A stretch of DNA of 64,000 nucleotides from Abyssibacter profundi (GTDB lineage: Bacteria; Pseudomonadota; Gammaproteobacteria; Nevskiales; OUC007): NCBI RefSeq assembly GCF_003151135.1, contig NZ_QEQK01000001.1:62001-126000 (forward strand), in the 5' to 3' direction. Each line of letters begins with the position of its first letter. Within the stretch, counting starts at the first letter, position 1. The translations under genes were made by a program, and so were the position numbers. Shown in pieces: positions 28,318 to 36,862 of this stretch. The notes below the pieces were generated by a model. It was not told the DNA's origin, did not search any database, and saw only the letters and a program-made list of their open reading frames with translations.

Positions 28318-28995
28318 CTACTGTCCATTCGCGTCATGCGCCTGATCGAGCGCAAGCTCCTCGGCCTGACGCCGCAGTTGCGCGAGGCTCGTGTCCGACA
28401 AGCCTCCGTTGTGCCCCAGTGTCGCGGCCCGGGCGTGATCACCCCGCAAATGGTGGAGCAACACCAAGTTGCGCAACGGACGGTCATCGCCCGGCGCCAA
28501 TTCAAGCGCCGTCGACAACTCGCGCAGGGCCTTATCATATTGACCCATGAGCATCATCGCATAACCGAGGTCATTGCGGGCGGCAGCGTGCGTCGGCCTG
28601 AGAAACACCGCACGTTGCAGATAGGAGATGGCCGCCGTGAGGTGACGGCTCGCCAGCAACAGGCCCATGCCGTGCGCTGCCTCGGCCGCGTACGGTCCGT
28701 TCAGTAGCGATTGATAGCCCGCTTGGGCCGCCTCGAACTCCCCGAGATGGCGCATGCAATCCGCACGTAGCAGGCGGATTTCGGGCGTCTCTCCATGCTC
28801 GAGCGCCAATGCGTCGACATGTGCGCGAGCCGCAAAGTACTTGCGCTGCGCAATCATCTGCCGGACCAGCTCAGTATGGACCTGTTCGGTGTCGTCCTGA
28901 TTCGCGACCCGCACGGCCTCGTCAGGTGTTTTGGGAGTCGACTGACAACCGACAAGACAGGCCAGGCCCAGCAAGACAAGCCCGGTACGGCTCAT
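28318..28995 (-). CDS. tadD: TadD-like TPR lipoprotein
   Basis: TadD is a TPR lipoprotein thought to act as the pilotin-like helper of the Tad secretin. The signal peptide MSRTGLVLLGLACLVGC ends with a lipobox (LVGC) and then QSTPKTPDEAV. TPR-like helices occupy about residues 45-190; the clearest unit reads HAAARNDLGYAMMLMGQYDKALRELSTALELAPGDD in part. The start overlaps the tadC stop (ATGA). At 225 residues the length is normal for the family. Confidence 0.88.
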   Translation of the reverse strand: MSRTGLVLLGLACLVGCQSTPKTPDEAVRVANQDDTEQVHTELVRQMIAQRKYFAARAHVDALALEHGETPEIRLLRADCMRHLGEFEAAQAGYQSLLNGPYAAEAAHGMGLLLASRHLTAAISYLQRAVFLRPTHAAARNDLGYAMMLMGQYDKALRELSTALELAPGDDRPLRNLVLLHHLRGDHARAATLGHNGGLSDTSLAQLRRQAEELALDQAHDANGQ

Positions 28996-29906
28996 TGCGC
29001 AGCCCCCAGCACATGGAAGATGGACACAAACGGTGGGCCCGCGACGAAGATCAACAAGGCCGGGAGAAAAAACAGGACCATCACCACCGTCATGCGGCCG
29101 GACAGCCTGTTGACGGCCTCGCGCATCTCGAACACGCGTCGCTCTTCCATTACCGCCAGCGCCTCGGACAATGGCTCGCGTAGCTCGCCGCCATAGCGAT
29201 CGGCTTGCCGGAGAACCGACAAGACGGTTTCGAGCTCACCCACCTCCATGGTAGCGCCCAGCTGTTTGAGAATCTGTGCCGTGTCTCCGCCCGCCTCGAT
29301 CTGTCGAAGGACAATCGCCATCTCCTCATTCAACACCGGCAAGACGCCTTGTGCCTCACGAATCAGGCTTTGCAGCGCCTGGCGGGTCGACAGTCCGGCT
29401 TCGAACAGCAGCATGAGCAGGTGAATAAACATCGGCACCTCGTGCCGCATGCGGCGACGCCGGCGTTCGGCCCGACGCTTGAGCAGATACTTGGGCAGCA
29501 GCAAAGCGATCGCCACCGCAGCAAACAAGGCCATCGCGAATTCACCCAGTGACCAGCCGCTCGCCCCACTGGCCCAGGCCACGATGACACCGGCGCCCGC
29601 TGCCAGCGGCAGGCCAGCCTGCGTGGCGTAGAAGAGCACCCGGGACTGGGGGCGTCGCCAGCCTGCCTGCACGAATAGCCGCGCCGTTTCTTCCTGGGTG
29701 TCCATCCACTGCTCGACCCGGCGCCCGCCCCTGGCCAACTGCGACAGCAAAACGCCCTGCCCGGCCTCACCATCATCGGCGGGCGCCAGACCGGTGACCC
29801 GTGACTCCAGCCGCTGCATGCGCCGCCCCGAGATCGCGCTCAGCAGAAGCAAGCCGGCGCCAAGCATCAAGCCGACCACCGCAATCATGACCAGCGTCGG
29901 GAACAT
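28992..29906 (-). CDS. tadC: TadC inner-membrane platform protein (T2SS GspF fold)
   Basis: TadB and TadC form the inner-membrane platform that couples the TadA motor to pilin assembly. This 304-residue protein has an N-terminal helix (LVMIAVVGLMLGAGLLLLS), two helices near residues 100-140 and a C-terminal helix (MTVVMVLFFLPALLIFVAG). The GspF-like domain contains HLLMLLFEAGLSTRQALQ and EMREAVNRLSGRM. The ATG at 29906 is used, overlapping the tadB stop as TGATG; the longer reading upstream lies inside tadB. The tadD start overlaps its end. Confidence 0.92.
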   Translation of the reverse strand: MFPTLVMIAVVGLMLGAGLLLLSAISGRRMQRLESRVTGLAPADDGEAGQGVLLSQLARGGRRVEQWMDTQEETARLFVQAGWRRPQSRVLFYATQAGLPLAAGAGVIVAWASGASGWSLGEFAMALFAAVAIALLLPKYLLKRRAERRRRRMRHEVPMFIHLLMLLFEAGLSTRQALQSLIREAQGVLPVLNEEMAIVLRQIEAGGDTAQILKQLGATMEVGELETVLSVLRQADRYGGELREPLSEALAVMEERRVFEMREAVNRLSGRMTVVMVLFFLPALLIFVAGPPFVSIFHVLGAAQ

Positions 29907-30835
29907 CAATCCGCCCCCCAGGATGAGCGGACCATGGAGTAGATGATGGCAATGCCCGATGCCTGAAGCAGCACCGAGGCGAGCAGCATGAGCCGCGTCC
30001 CGAAGCCGGACCACATCTCAGCGTAGTAGTCAGGATTCTGGGTCCAGACGTAGAGGGTCAGTCCCACGGTGATCACCACCAACGCCGTGGCCGACAGACG
30101 CGTTTCGGCGGTCAAGGCCCGCAGCTCGCGGGCCGCGGAGTCCCTGCTGCGAATGGCATGCACCAGGCTCTTGACGATACGACGCAGACTGCCGCCATAT
30201 TGACGATTCACACTGGCTGCCATGGCCAGGACGTGGAGATCGGTTAATTCGTGGATGTCTGCCTGACGGGCCAGCGCTTCCTCCACGGGGGCGCCAAGAC
30301 GAACCTGTCGGCTAATGGTCAGAAAAACCTCGCGCACGGGATTACGCGCATCCCGTGCCGATTCGGCCAATGCATCCTCCAGGGAGTTGCCAGCGGACAA
30401 GGCCCGGAGAATCTGATCCAGAAAATCAGGCAGCTGTTCCATGATGTCGTTGCGTCGAGCCGCAGCGCGACGACCCAGGTACAAATGCAACAGCAGCCCG
30501 GCGATCATCAGCACCAACAGCATCATCGAAACGCCGAAAAGCAGCGCGATTAACAGGGCGGACAACGGTAAGCCGATCCAGACCAGACGCAGCCGCGCAG
30601 GATCCAACTGGACGCCAGCCCGCCAGAACTGATGCAGCACCCAGCGCGATAGCGGGTTTCGAATGTCGCTCGTGCGCAGTCGCAGACGCCGTGCCTCAGC
30701 GGGCGCGGCGCCCATGGCACGCAGCCGCAACAAGACGTCCTCTCGCTCTTGTCGCTGGCTTGCGGCAGCGTACAGCCACAGGGCTGCGGCAACGCAGACG
30801 ATCGCAAACACCAATCCGACGATGAGACCGATCAC
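29906..30835 (-). CDS. tadB: TadB inner-membrane platform protein (T2SS GspF fold)
   Basis: The 309-residue homologue of TadC opens with a membrane helix ([25 protein letters not shown]), has a pair of helices near 90-120 and a C-terminal pair ([12 protein letters not shown] and [20 protein letters not shown]). The GspF domain shows [24 protein letters not shown] and a second half-site [15 protein letters not shown]. It overlaps tadA by four bases and tadC by three. Its role is as the partner of TadC beneath the pilus. Confidence 0.92.
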   Translation of the reverse strand: MIGLIVGLVFAIVCVAAALWLYAAASQRQEREDVLLRLRAMGAAPAEARRLRLRTSDIRNPLSRWVLHQFWRAGVQLDPARLRLVWIGLPLSALLIALLFGVSMMLLVLMIAGLLLHLYLGRRAAARRNDIMEQLPDFLDQILRALSAGNSLEDALAESARDARNPVREVFLTISRQVRLGAPVEEALARQADIHELTDLHVLAMAASVNRQYGGSLRRIVKSLVHAIRSRDSAARELRALTAETRLSATALVVITVGLTLYVWTQNPDYYAEMWSGFGTRLMLLASVLLQASGIAIIYSMVRSSWGAD

Positions 30836-32049
30836 GCGGACTGCCCACGCAAATCGATGTGCGCCGCCGCGGCGGCATCGAACCGAAACACATCGGCCAG
30901 CTCCACGTGGCCGTCCTGGATGCCTCGAATTTCGGTGATGGACATCAGGCGCCGGGCGCCATCAGGTAGGCGAGAAACATGCACCATCAAGTCAATGGCG
31001 CTAACCACTTGTCCGCGCAGCGTCACTTCGGTTCCGGTAAACCCTGCGAAACCTGCCAGCAGCTCCAAGCGGTGGATAGCATCGGCACAACTGTTGGCAT
31101 GCAAGGTGGTCATGGAGCCGTCATGCCCGGTGTTCATGGCCTGCAGCATGTCGAGCACCTCGTCCCCGCGCACCTCGCCAACAATGATTCGGTCCGGTCG
31201 CATTCGCAGCGCGTTGCGGACCAGATCGCGCGTGGTGACGGCCCGTTCACCCTCCAGGTTGGGCGGTCGTGATTCCAGACGCACGGTATGCGCATGGTCT
31301 AGGCGCAGCTCGGCGGCGTCCTCAATGGTCACGACACGCTCTGCATCGGGAATCCAGCCCGACAGCAGATTCAACAACGTGGTCTTACCCGACCCTGTGC
31401 CACCCACGACCAGCAAATTCGCGCGGTTTTGCACGCGCATCTGCAGGTAGTCCAGCACCGGCTCGCTGACGGTGCCGTTGGCCAGCAGCTCCGTGCTGGT
31501 CAGCGGTCGCTTGCGAAATTTTCGGATCGAGACGCAGGGCCCGTTGAGCGCGATCGGAGGAATGATGGCGTTCACACGCGAGCCATCCGGCAAGCGCGCA
31601 TCCACCATCGGCGTGGATTCGTCGACCCGCCGCCCCAACGGCGCGAGGATGCGCTGAATCACGCGCACCACATGGGCATCGTCCATGAACCGGACCGGCA
31701 CCTCGGCCAGACGGCCCGCCCGCTCAACAAAGACCTGAGCGGGGCCATTGACCACGATGTCATCTACGGCGTCATCGTCGACCAGCTCCTGGATCGGCCC
31801 GTAGCCGATGAGTTCGTGGCGCGCGTCGCGAGACAGTATCTCCACCTCGCGTTGATTGACCGGCAGCTTCTGGTCGAGCACGTAGCGCCTGACCTGATCG
31901 AGGCAGAGCTGCTGCACCTGCTGTGCAGTCAATCGGTCCACATCCAGATTGCGCTCGTCGATCAGCCCGATCAAATGGCGGTGAATCGCCGACTTCAGCG
32001 TCTGGTACTGCTCGCTGAGGCGGAAACGCTGGTCGTCCTGCGCACTCAT
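30832..32049 (-). CDS. tadA: TadA/CpaF secretion ATPase
   Basis: TadA is the hexameric ATPase that drives Flp pilus assembly (and retraction in some systems). The 405 residues contain an N-terminal domain and the motor: Walker [10 protein letters not shown] at 216-224, Asp-box region [12 protein letters not shown], Walker B-like [13 protein letters not shown], and the His-box [13 protein letters not shown]. The CpaF-type signature [12 protein letters not shown] near residue 83 separates it from PilB and GspE. It lies eight bases after tadZ and overlaps tadB by four. Confidence 0.96.
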   Translation of the reverse strand: MSAQDDQRFRLSEQYQTLKSAIHRHLIGLIDERNLDVDRLTAQQVQQLCLDQVRRYVLDQKLPVNQREVEILSRDARHELIGYGPIQELVDDDAVDDIVVNGPAQVFVERAGRLAEVPVRFMDDAHVVRVIQRILAPLGRRVDESTPMVDARLPDGSRVNAIIPPIALNGPCVSIRKFRKRPLTSTELLANGTVSEPVLDYLQMRVQNRANLLVVGGTGSGKTTLLNLLSGWIPDAERVVTIEDAAELRLDHAHTVRLESRPPNLEGERAVTTRDLVRNALRMRPDRIIVGEVRGDEVLDMLQAMNTGHDGSMTTLHANSCADAIHRLELLAGFAGFTGTEVTLRGQVVSAIDLMVHVSRLPDGARRLMSITEIRGIQDGHVELADVFRFDAAAAAHIDLRGQSA

Positions 32050-32057
32050 GAGAGCCC

Positions 32058-33236
32058 TTAGCTGGTGAAGAGTCGCGAAACCCAGCTGTCTCCGGACGCC
32101 GGCTGCAACTCACCCGCTTCACCGGATCGGTCCAGACGATCGGCAAGATCGACCACGCTCCGTGCGTAGGGATCTCGCGGCGCGACCGTAAACAGGGGTT
32201 CACCCGCATTCATGGCATGGATGCGCTGGGTGGGTTGCCCGCCCAGGGTGCCGTAGATCGGCAGATCCAGCAGCTCGGACAGGTTTTCGGCGGTCAGCCC
32301 CAGACGCGCACGGTAGTTTTCGATGAGCAGTCCAGCGCGATCCAGCGCGCACTCCTCGACGCGCAGGCGTTGCAACAGCGTCTTGTTCTGGCGACTCCGC
32401 AGAATGGACTGATCCGACAGCAGCAAGGTACGCGTCGACTGGCTCACCAATGTACCCAATACCGGTACCGAGGTATGGGCATCGGCCGCCAGCACGATGG
32501 CGCCAAAATGCGCGCGCAAGGTCTCGACGAGCGCGACCACATTCTGCTGATCCAGCTCTGGGAAACCCAGTGTCTCCTCGCTGAGCGACAGCACGAACAG
32601 GCCTGACTCATGCCGCGCGAAGGCCGTGTCGATCAAGGTCTGATCGCAGCGATAAACATCATGCAGCGCATCAACCAACGTGTAGGTTTGATTGACGTTG
32701 AAATACACCAACGAGGCACCGACTGGACTGGCCATGTCGATTAGCAACACCCGTTCGCTGGGCCCGCTGCGTTCGGCCAGGGCCAGCGCGAGGTGTCCGC
32801 CAAGAAACGCCAATCCGTCGCTCGGCGACGCGCTGAGCAGCGTGTAGAGACGTGCATGATCCTGCCCGCGGGTCGTCGAGCTGGCCCGGCGCAAAACCTT
32901 GCCCACCAATCCGGCCAGGTTGTCGTTGTCTTTGTTGAGTACGAAATAATCGCGTGCCCCGGCGCGCACCGCACTCAGCACGGCCTCCGAGGATGAATCA
33001 AGCCCCACTGCGAACACGGGCAATTCCGGCTGGCGGGCCAGCAGGTGATCCACCGTCTGGGCACCACTGGAAGGGTTCTCCGGGTCGATCTCCACAAAAG
33101 CAAGACCGATATGCCCCACTTCGGGCAGCGAGGTTAGATCGCGGACCAGGTGCACCTCGACCCCGCCGCCCAGCGATTCAGTCAACCAGTGGGCGTAAAC
33201 CGGATCGGCCGCAACAAGTATGGCTTGCGTCTTCAT
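32058..33236 (-). CDS. tadZ: TadZ/CpaE-like pilus localisation protein with receiver-like N-terminus
   Basis: TadZ/CpaE proteins belong to the ParA/MinD group and place the Tad machine, often at a cell pole. The 392-residue protein has an atypical receiver-like domain (1-125, ending ARDYFVLNKDNDNL) and a ParA-like domain. The P-loop position reads SASPSDGLAFLGGHLA, without the lysines and KGG pattern of active ATPases, while the switch region VLLIDMASPVGASLVYF and the later strand GAIVLAADAHTSVP remain. ATP turnover may be lost. It lies between rcpA and tadA with eight-base gaps on both sides. Confidence 0.87.
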   Translation of the reverse strand: MKTQAILVAADPVYAHWLTESLGGGVEVHLVRDLTSLPEVGHIGLAFVEIDPENPSSGAQTVDHLLARQPELPVFAVGLDSSSEAVLSAVRAGARDYFVLNKDNDNLAGLVGKVLRRASSTTRGQDHARLYTLLSASPSDGLAFLGGHLALALAERSGPSERVLLIDMASPVGASLVYFNVNQTYTLVDALHDVYRCDQTLIDTAFARHESGLFVLSLSEETLGFPELDQQNVVALVETLRAHFGAIVLAADAHTSVPVLGTLVSQSTRTLLLSDQSILRSRQNKTLLQRLRVEECALDRAGLLIENYRARLGLTAENLSELLDLPIYGTLGGQPTQRIHAMNAGEPLFTVAPRDPYARSVVDLADRLDRSGEAGELQPASGDSWVSRLFTS

Positions 33237-33244
33237 GAGCGGGC

Positions 33245-34600
33245 CTACTCCGAGAATCCGCTGCCGGTATCGAACCGCCCGTTCTCAAACAGCAGCAACT
33301 CTCCGAAACCCGGGCGATAACCGTCGAGTTCCGCGCCAGGCAACGGCGGAGTTTGCGCGCCGGCGGACAACGGACGAACGATCGTCGGGGTGACGACCAT
33401 GATCAGCTCCCGCTCGTCTCGCGTGTACTGACTGCTTCGGAAGAAAGCGCCAAGAATCGGGACGTCCCCCAGGAAGGGAATTTTGTCGACACTGGACTGC
33501 AGGCGGTTGCTGATCAAGCCGCTGATCACGAAGCTCTCGCCATCGCCCAGTTCAATGGTGGTATCCGTGCGACGCACAGCCAGCCCCGGGACGGCAACAC
33601 CACCGGACTGGAATCCGGAGTTGAAATCCAATTCGCTGACTTCCGGCGCCACCTTCAGTGCAATCCGGTCCGCTGACAATACGGTGGGACTCATGGTCAA
33701 CCGGACGCCAAATTCCTTGAACTCGACGGATACCGCATTGCTATTGCCCTGGACCACGGGGATTGGAAATTCGCCACCGGCCAAGAAACTGGCCTGCTGA
33801 CCACTGGCCGCCACCAGGCTGGGTTCGGCCAGCGTCCGAGCCAGCCCTCTGCGTTCGAGCAGGCTGATGACACCCAATACGCTGTTGGTCGCGTCACCGA
33901 TCGCCAGCTGAAACGCATCCTGAACCGCCCGAAATCCGGAGCCCGACGCCAGGTCAAAGCTCCCCAGCTCCTGATTCTGCGCGATACCCGACAAGGCGCC
34001 CGGTGGCGACACCGTGACCGTGGTGTTCAGCGAGTTCTTGATGAAGTTGAACCCAAACTGCTCCAGCGTGGTGCGGCTGACTTCGACGATCTTGATCGCG
34101 GCATGCACCTGGGTATCCACGGCGACGGTGGACGCATCGACCGCTTCGGCCGCGTCGCCTTCCGCACTCTGGGCGCGCGCCCTGCGATGGGCCCCCAGGC
34201 TGGGCACCTGCCCCGCCACCCCCTGACCCGGCACAACGCGCGCCTGCGCGAGATCCGGATCCTCAGGTAGTTCACCCGCAGGATTCGGGGGTTGGCCCAC
34301 CATCACCCGATACTCTTGCGGCGCACCTGCATTGCGCCCCCAGATCAACAGACTGGTAATCCCCATCGCCTTGCCGGTCACCAGCACTTCGCGGCGATTG
34401 ATCACATTGACGTCGGCCACGCTGGGATCGCCAACAGCCACGCGTTCGATATCTGCCGACTGGCGTAGCAATTCATGGGTCCCTTTGTCGACCTGCAAGA
34501 CTTGGCTGTCTGGCAGGTACGCGACCGCCAGTCCCGCCGTCAGACTGAAGATGACCGCCAAGACCAGTCGCCCCATGCTCAGACCCCTGTGCATCATCAT
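33245..34600 (-). CDS. rcpA: Tad secretin RcpA/CpaC
   Basis: RcpA forms the outer-membrane channel through which the Flp pilus leaves. The 451-residue protein has a signal peptide (GRLVLAVIFSLTAGLAVAYL), an N-terminal pilus-secretin domain with IERVAVGDPSVADVNVINRREVLVTGKAMG, and the C-terminal secretin core including SVEFKEFGVRLTMSPTVL and ELIMVVTPTIVRPL. The loop around DKIPFLGDVPILGAFFRS is the classic secretin signature. It starts inside the cpaB stop (four-base overlap). Confidence 0.94.
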   Translation of the reverse strand: MMMHRGLSMGRLVLAVIFSLTAGLAVAYLPDSQVLQVDKGTHELLRQSADIERVAVGDPSVADVNVINRREVLVTGKAMGITSLLIWGRNAGAPQEYRVMVGQPPNPAGELPEDPDLAQARVVPGQGVAGQVPSLGAHRRARAQSAEGDAAEAVDASTVAVDTQVHAAIKIVEVSRTTLEQFGFNFIKNSLNTTVTVSPPGALSGIAQNQELGSFDLASGSGFRAVQDAFQLAIGDATNSVLGVISLLERRGLARTLAEPSLVAASGQQASFLAGGEFPIPVVQGNSNAVSVEFKEFGVRLTMSPTVLSADRIALKVAPEVSELDFNSGFQSGGVAVPGLAVRRTDTTIELGDGESFVISGLISNRLQSSVDKIPFLGDVPILGAFFRSSQYTRDERELIMVVTPTIVRPLSAGAQTPPLPGAELDGYRPGFGELLLFENGRFDTGSGFSE

Positions 34601-35481
34601 GGCCGCACCGACTCCAGTTCGTTGGCTCGGTAGACATAAACCGGTGGTCGCACCCTTCTCTCCGTGGCGGGCGTTTTCTTGTCGATACCAATCAGCTCCT
34701 CTCGGGTGATCACATCGGCGGTTTGATCTGCAACGGCCTTCACCGCGTCAGGTGCCAGCGGCAGTCCGGTGGTCTGGCCACCCTCATCTGTCGCCGCCTG
34801 ACCGTGCAAGGCCAAGCGCAGTTCGCCCAGATTGGCGCCGAGCATCACACGCGTCACGTCGGCCTCCGGCACGGCGACTACCGCGGTACGGATGCGCTGG
34901 CGCCGCGTACTGCTACTCTCATCCACGCCTTCGGGTCGGTCAATCACGCGCTCTTCATAGCCCAATACCAACGCGCTCCTGAGCAAATACCGCGCCTGGG
35001 CGTCCTGTGTCCCGCTGCCTCGCAGGAACACCAGCACATCCACGGTATCGCCTGGGCGCACGAAGCCCCCGACTGCGACGACCTCATCAATCTGCAGTGA
35101 CATGGCCTTGCTGCCGGCGGGAATAATGCGGGCCAGCACGTTGGCGTCACGGAAGTATCGCGGAGTGACGGGCGCACCCGCGTCGATATCCACGAGCGGT
35201 ACGCGCCCGACGACATCATCGACATTGGCAAAGTAATGTGCGGGGGCAATCGTAACCGGCGTCAGCGCGACGTCATCACGCCGGATCTGGACATTGGCCG
35301 CCAGCGGCTGCAACGCCACCACAACCAGCGTGGTGGGGGCGACCTCTTCCTGCTCAGACGCTTCCGGCAAAGGCTGGGGCGTGCGGGCGTACTCCACGCT
35401 GATGCGATAGGCCACAAGCCCCGCCAAGCCGGCGATCACCAGCATGACGATGGCCAGGATCTTCATCGCTGAGCTGCTCAA
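34597..35481 (-). CDS. cpaB: Flp pilus assembly protein CpaB/RcpC (SAF domain)
   Basis: CpaB is a periplasmic, membrane-anchored protein that works with the secretin. The 294 residues open with a transmembrane anchor (MKILAIVMLVIAGLAGLVAY), followed by a SAF domain starting LVVALQPLAANVQIRRDDV and the conserved DIDAGAPVTPRYFRD. The next block AMSLQIDEVVAVGGFVRPGDTVDVLVFL is the strongest family signature. An ATG five codons into the ORF (MKILAI) is an alternative start. It overlaps the secretin gene by four bases. Confidence 0.94.
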   Translation of the reverse strand: MSSSAMKILAIVMLVIAGLAGLVAYRISVEYARTPQPLPEASEQEEVAPTTLVVVALQPLAANVQIRRDDVALTPVTIAPAHYFANVDDVVGRVPLVDIDAGAPVTPRYFRDANVLARIIPAGSKAMSLQIDEVVAVGGFVRPGDTVDVLVFLRGSGTQDAQARYLLRSALVLGYEERVIDRPEGVDESSSTRRQRIRTAVVAVPEADVTRVMLGANLGELRLALHGQAATDEGGQTTGLPLAPDAVKAVADQTADVITREELIGIDKKTPATERRVRPPVYVYRANELESVRP

Positions 35482-35554
35482 GCTGAACTCCCCACTCGTT
35501 TCATCTCGCTATTCATAGCCGGCCTGGCGGTGTCCGCACCCAGGACTGTTTTCG

Positions 35555-36055
35555 TCACCCACCCTCAGATTCGGCACGGGTGGCATCGACCAGCGCAGAG
35601 GCCTCGGCTCTCAGCACATCCGGCATCGGTGGAGCCTGCCCAACCAATGGGAGCGGTATGGACGGAAACAAATCGCCCACCACGAATTCTAGCCGTACGC
35701 GGACAAACCGCTGCTCCCCACTTGGAACCAGGTCGACATCCACCAGTTCTCCATTCGAGCCAACCACCAACTCTCGCTGGTCGTTTGGCAGCCACTGTAG
35801 CAGGCTCGACGCGGTTTGTTGCGCACGCTGGCGGACCTGGTCAACGTAATTCTGATTATCGAATGGGTCGACGGCCACGGCTGACTCCGCAGCCTCCTGC
35901 GCGACAAAGGCCAACGACTCTTTCAGCAAGAAGATGTAGGCATAAACCAGAATGCCGTACATCAACAGGAATAGCAGCGGGAATACGAACGCAAACTCCA
36001 GCGCGGTGGCGCCGCGTTGACGCGGTCGGGCGGGGCTGAAGCGGCCGATGGTCAA
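35555..36055 (-). CDS. tadE: TadE-like pseudopilin
   Basis: TadE proteins are pseudopilins processed by TadV. The protein has the motif RQRGATALEFAFVFPLLFLL, in which Gly-1 and Glu+5 of a prepilin site are both present, followed by a hydrophobic helix and a periplasmic domain of about 110 residues. I chose the TTG at 36055: it has a strong ribosome binding site (GGAGGA, nine bases ahead) and overlaps the tadV stop as TTGA, giving 166 residues. The nearest ATG (36097) lies inside tadV. A 73-bp gap separates it from cpaB. Confidence 0.85.
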   Translation of the reverse strand: MTIGRFSPARPRQRGATALEFAFVFPLLFLLMYGILVYAYIFLLKESLAFVAQEAAESAVAVDPFDNQNYVDQVRQRAQQTASSLLQWLPNDQRELVVGSNGELVDVDLVPSGEQRFVRVRLEFVVGDLFPSIPLPLVGQAPPMPDVLRAEASALVDATRAESEGG

Positions 36056-36510
36056 AACCCTTGTCCTCCAACCCACCAGGGGCCAGTGAATATCCATGCC
36101 AGCACACTGGCGGACAATGCCGGCAGCATGGGAATACGCCGATGACGCTGTTCGGCCCGTCGCCGCTGCAAGCATGCGGCGACCGCCAGCATGAGTGATG
36201 CAATCGCGAACACTTCCAGCCAAACCAGCGCCCCGAACGACCAGCCGACAATGGCATAGGCCTTCACGTCAGCGCCACCAATCCAGCCTCGGCTCCACAC
36301 GCCCAGGTGCAGCACCAGCGCCAGCAGCAAGCCCGTCAGGCTGAGAAACACAGCCCACGCCCATCCATCATGGAGTGCGAAGGGCGTCAGTATGGCCAGT
36401 GGCAACGCGACCAGCCACCAGCGGTTATTCACGCGACGATGGCGCCAGTCGATCCAAGCAATGAGTATTGCCCAGCCGGCCCAAGCCAAGGCGAGCAGCG
36501 TGCCGGACAC
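36052..36510 (-). CDS. tadV: Prepilin peptidase TadV/CpaA (A24 family)
   Basis: This aspartic membrane peptidase cleaves the leader of Flp and pseudopilins. At 152 residues it is the short CpaA type, lacking the N-methyltransferase domain. The two catalytic aspartates are seen in IDWRHRRVNNRWW (Asp at about residue 21) and in GGADVKAYA, the GxGD-type site with Ala in place of Gly before the Asp. About five hydrophobic segments are visible. It starts 12 bases after flp and its end overlaps the tadE start. Confidence 0.9.
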   Translation of the reverse strand: MSGTLLALAWAGWAILIAWIDWRHRRVNNRWWLVALPLAILTPFALHDGWAWAVFLSLTGLLLALVLHLGVWSRGWIGGADVKAYAIVGWSFGALVWLEVFAIASLMLAVAACLQRRRAEQRHRRIPMLPALSASVLAWIFTGPWWVGGQGF

Positions 36511-36522
36511 CAGCGGACAGCG

Positions 36523-36720
36523 TTAGCTGCCGGAGGAACAACCGCCGTCGACCACCTCGTCGCAGGCCTCCTTGAACAAGGCCTCTAGGCCTTCGCCCAG
36601 CGACCCAAGAATGACGATGAGAGCCACCGCAATCAGTCCGATGACCAATCCGTATTCAACCGCACTGGCCGCCTCGTCATCACGCCAGAGTTTGTAGAGA
36701 GTCAAGACGTAACTGAGCAT
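36523..36720 (-). CDS. flp: Flp/Fap type IVb major pilin
   Basis: The 65-residue prepilin is the first gene of the tad operon. A 17-residue leader ends DDEA; cleavage before ASAVEYG would place Glu at +5 and Tyr at +6, the Flp signature. Position -1 is then Ala, where Gly is usual. The hydrophobic helix GLVIGLIAVALIVILGSLG follows, and a short tail contains Cys53 and Cys61, which could form a disulphide. A good ribosome binding site (AAAGGAAC) sits ahead of the ATG, directly beside a hairpin. The mature pilin would be about 48 residues. The pili mediate surface attachment and biofilm growth in the family. Confidence 0.92.
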   Translation of the reverse strand: MLSYVLTLYKLWRDDEAASAVEYGLVIGLIAVALIVILGSLGEGLEALFKEACDEVVDGGCSSGS

Positions 36721-36732
36721 TGCGGGGTTCCT

Positions 36733-36759
36733 TTCTCGTACACGCGAGAATCATTTTTT
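36733..36759. promoter_or_regulatory. Hairpin beside the flp ribosome binding site
   Basis: Six-base arms TTCTCG (36733-36738) and CGAGAA (36745-36750) enclose a six-base loop. On the minus strand the stem ends directly against the AGGAA of the flp ribosome binding site, so folding could tune pilin translation. On the plus strand the same hairpin is followed by six T (36754-36759), the form of an intrinsic terminator for antisense transcripts. Confidence 0.4.
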
Positions 36760-36804
36760 GTAACGGTATTGTTAACACCGCGCCGGTTGGCCGCAACAAC
36801 GGTG

Positions 36805-36820
36805 AGCCGGCTGGCTGCCA
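36805..36820 (-). promoter_or_regulatory. Possible sigma54 promoter upstream of flp
   Basis: Minus-strand TGGCAGCCAGCCGGCT has GG and GC spaced as in -24/-12 promoters (consensus TGGCACG, four bases, TTGCW), although the -12 half is poor. A transcript would have a leader of about 73 nt. A sigma70-like pair, TTGCGG with AACAAT at 17-base spacing, also exists closer to flp. Confidence 0.22.
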
Positions 36821-36862
36821 CCGCTTGTCGGTGATCACTCATGGCAGAAAGGGAAGCACCGG

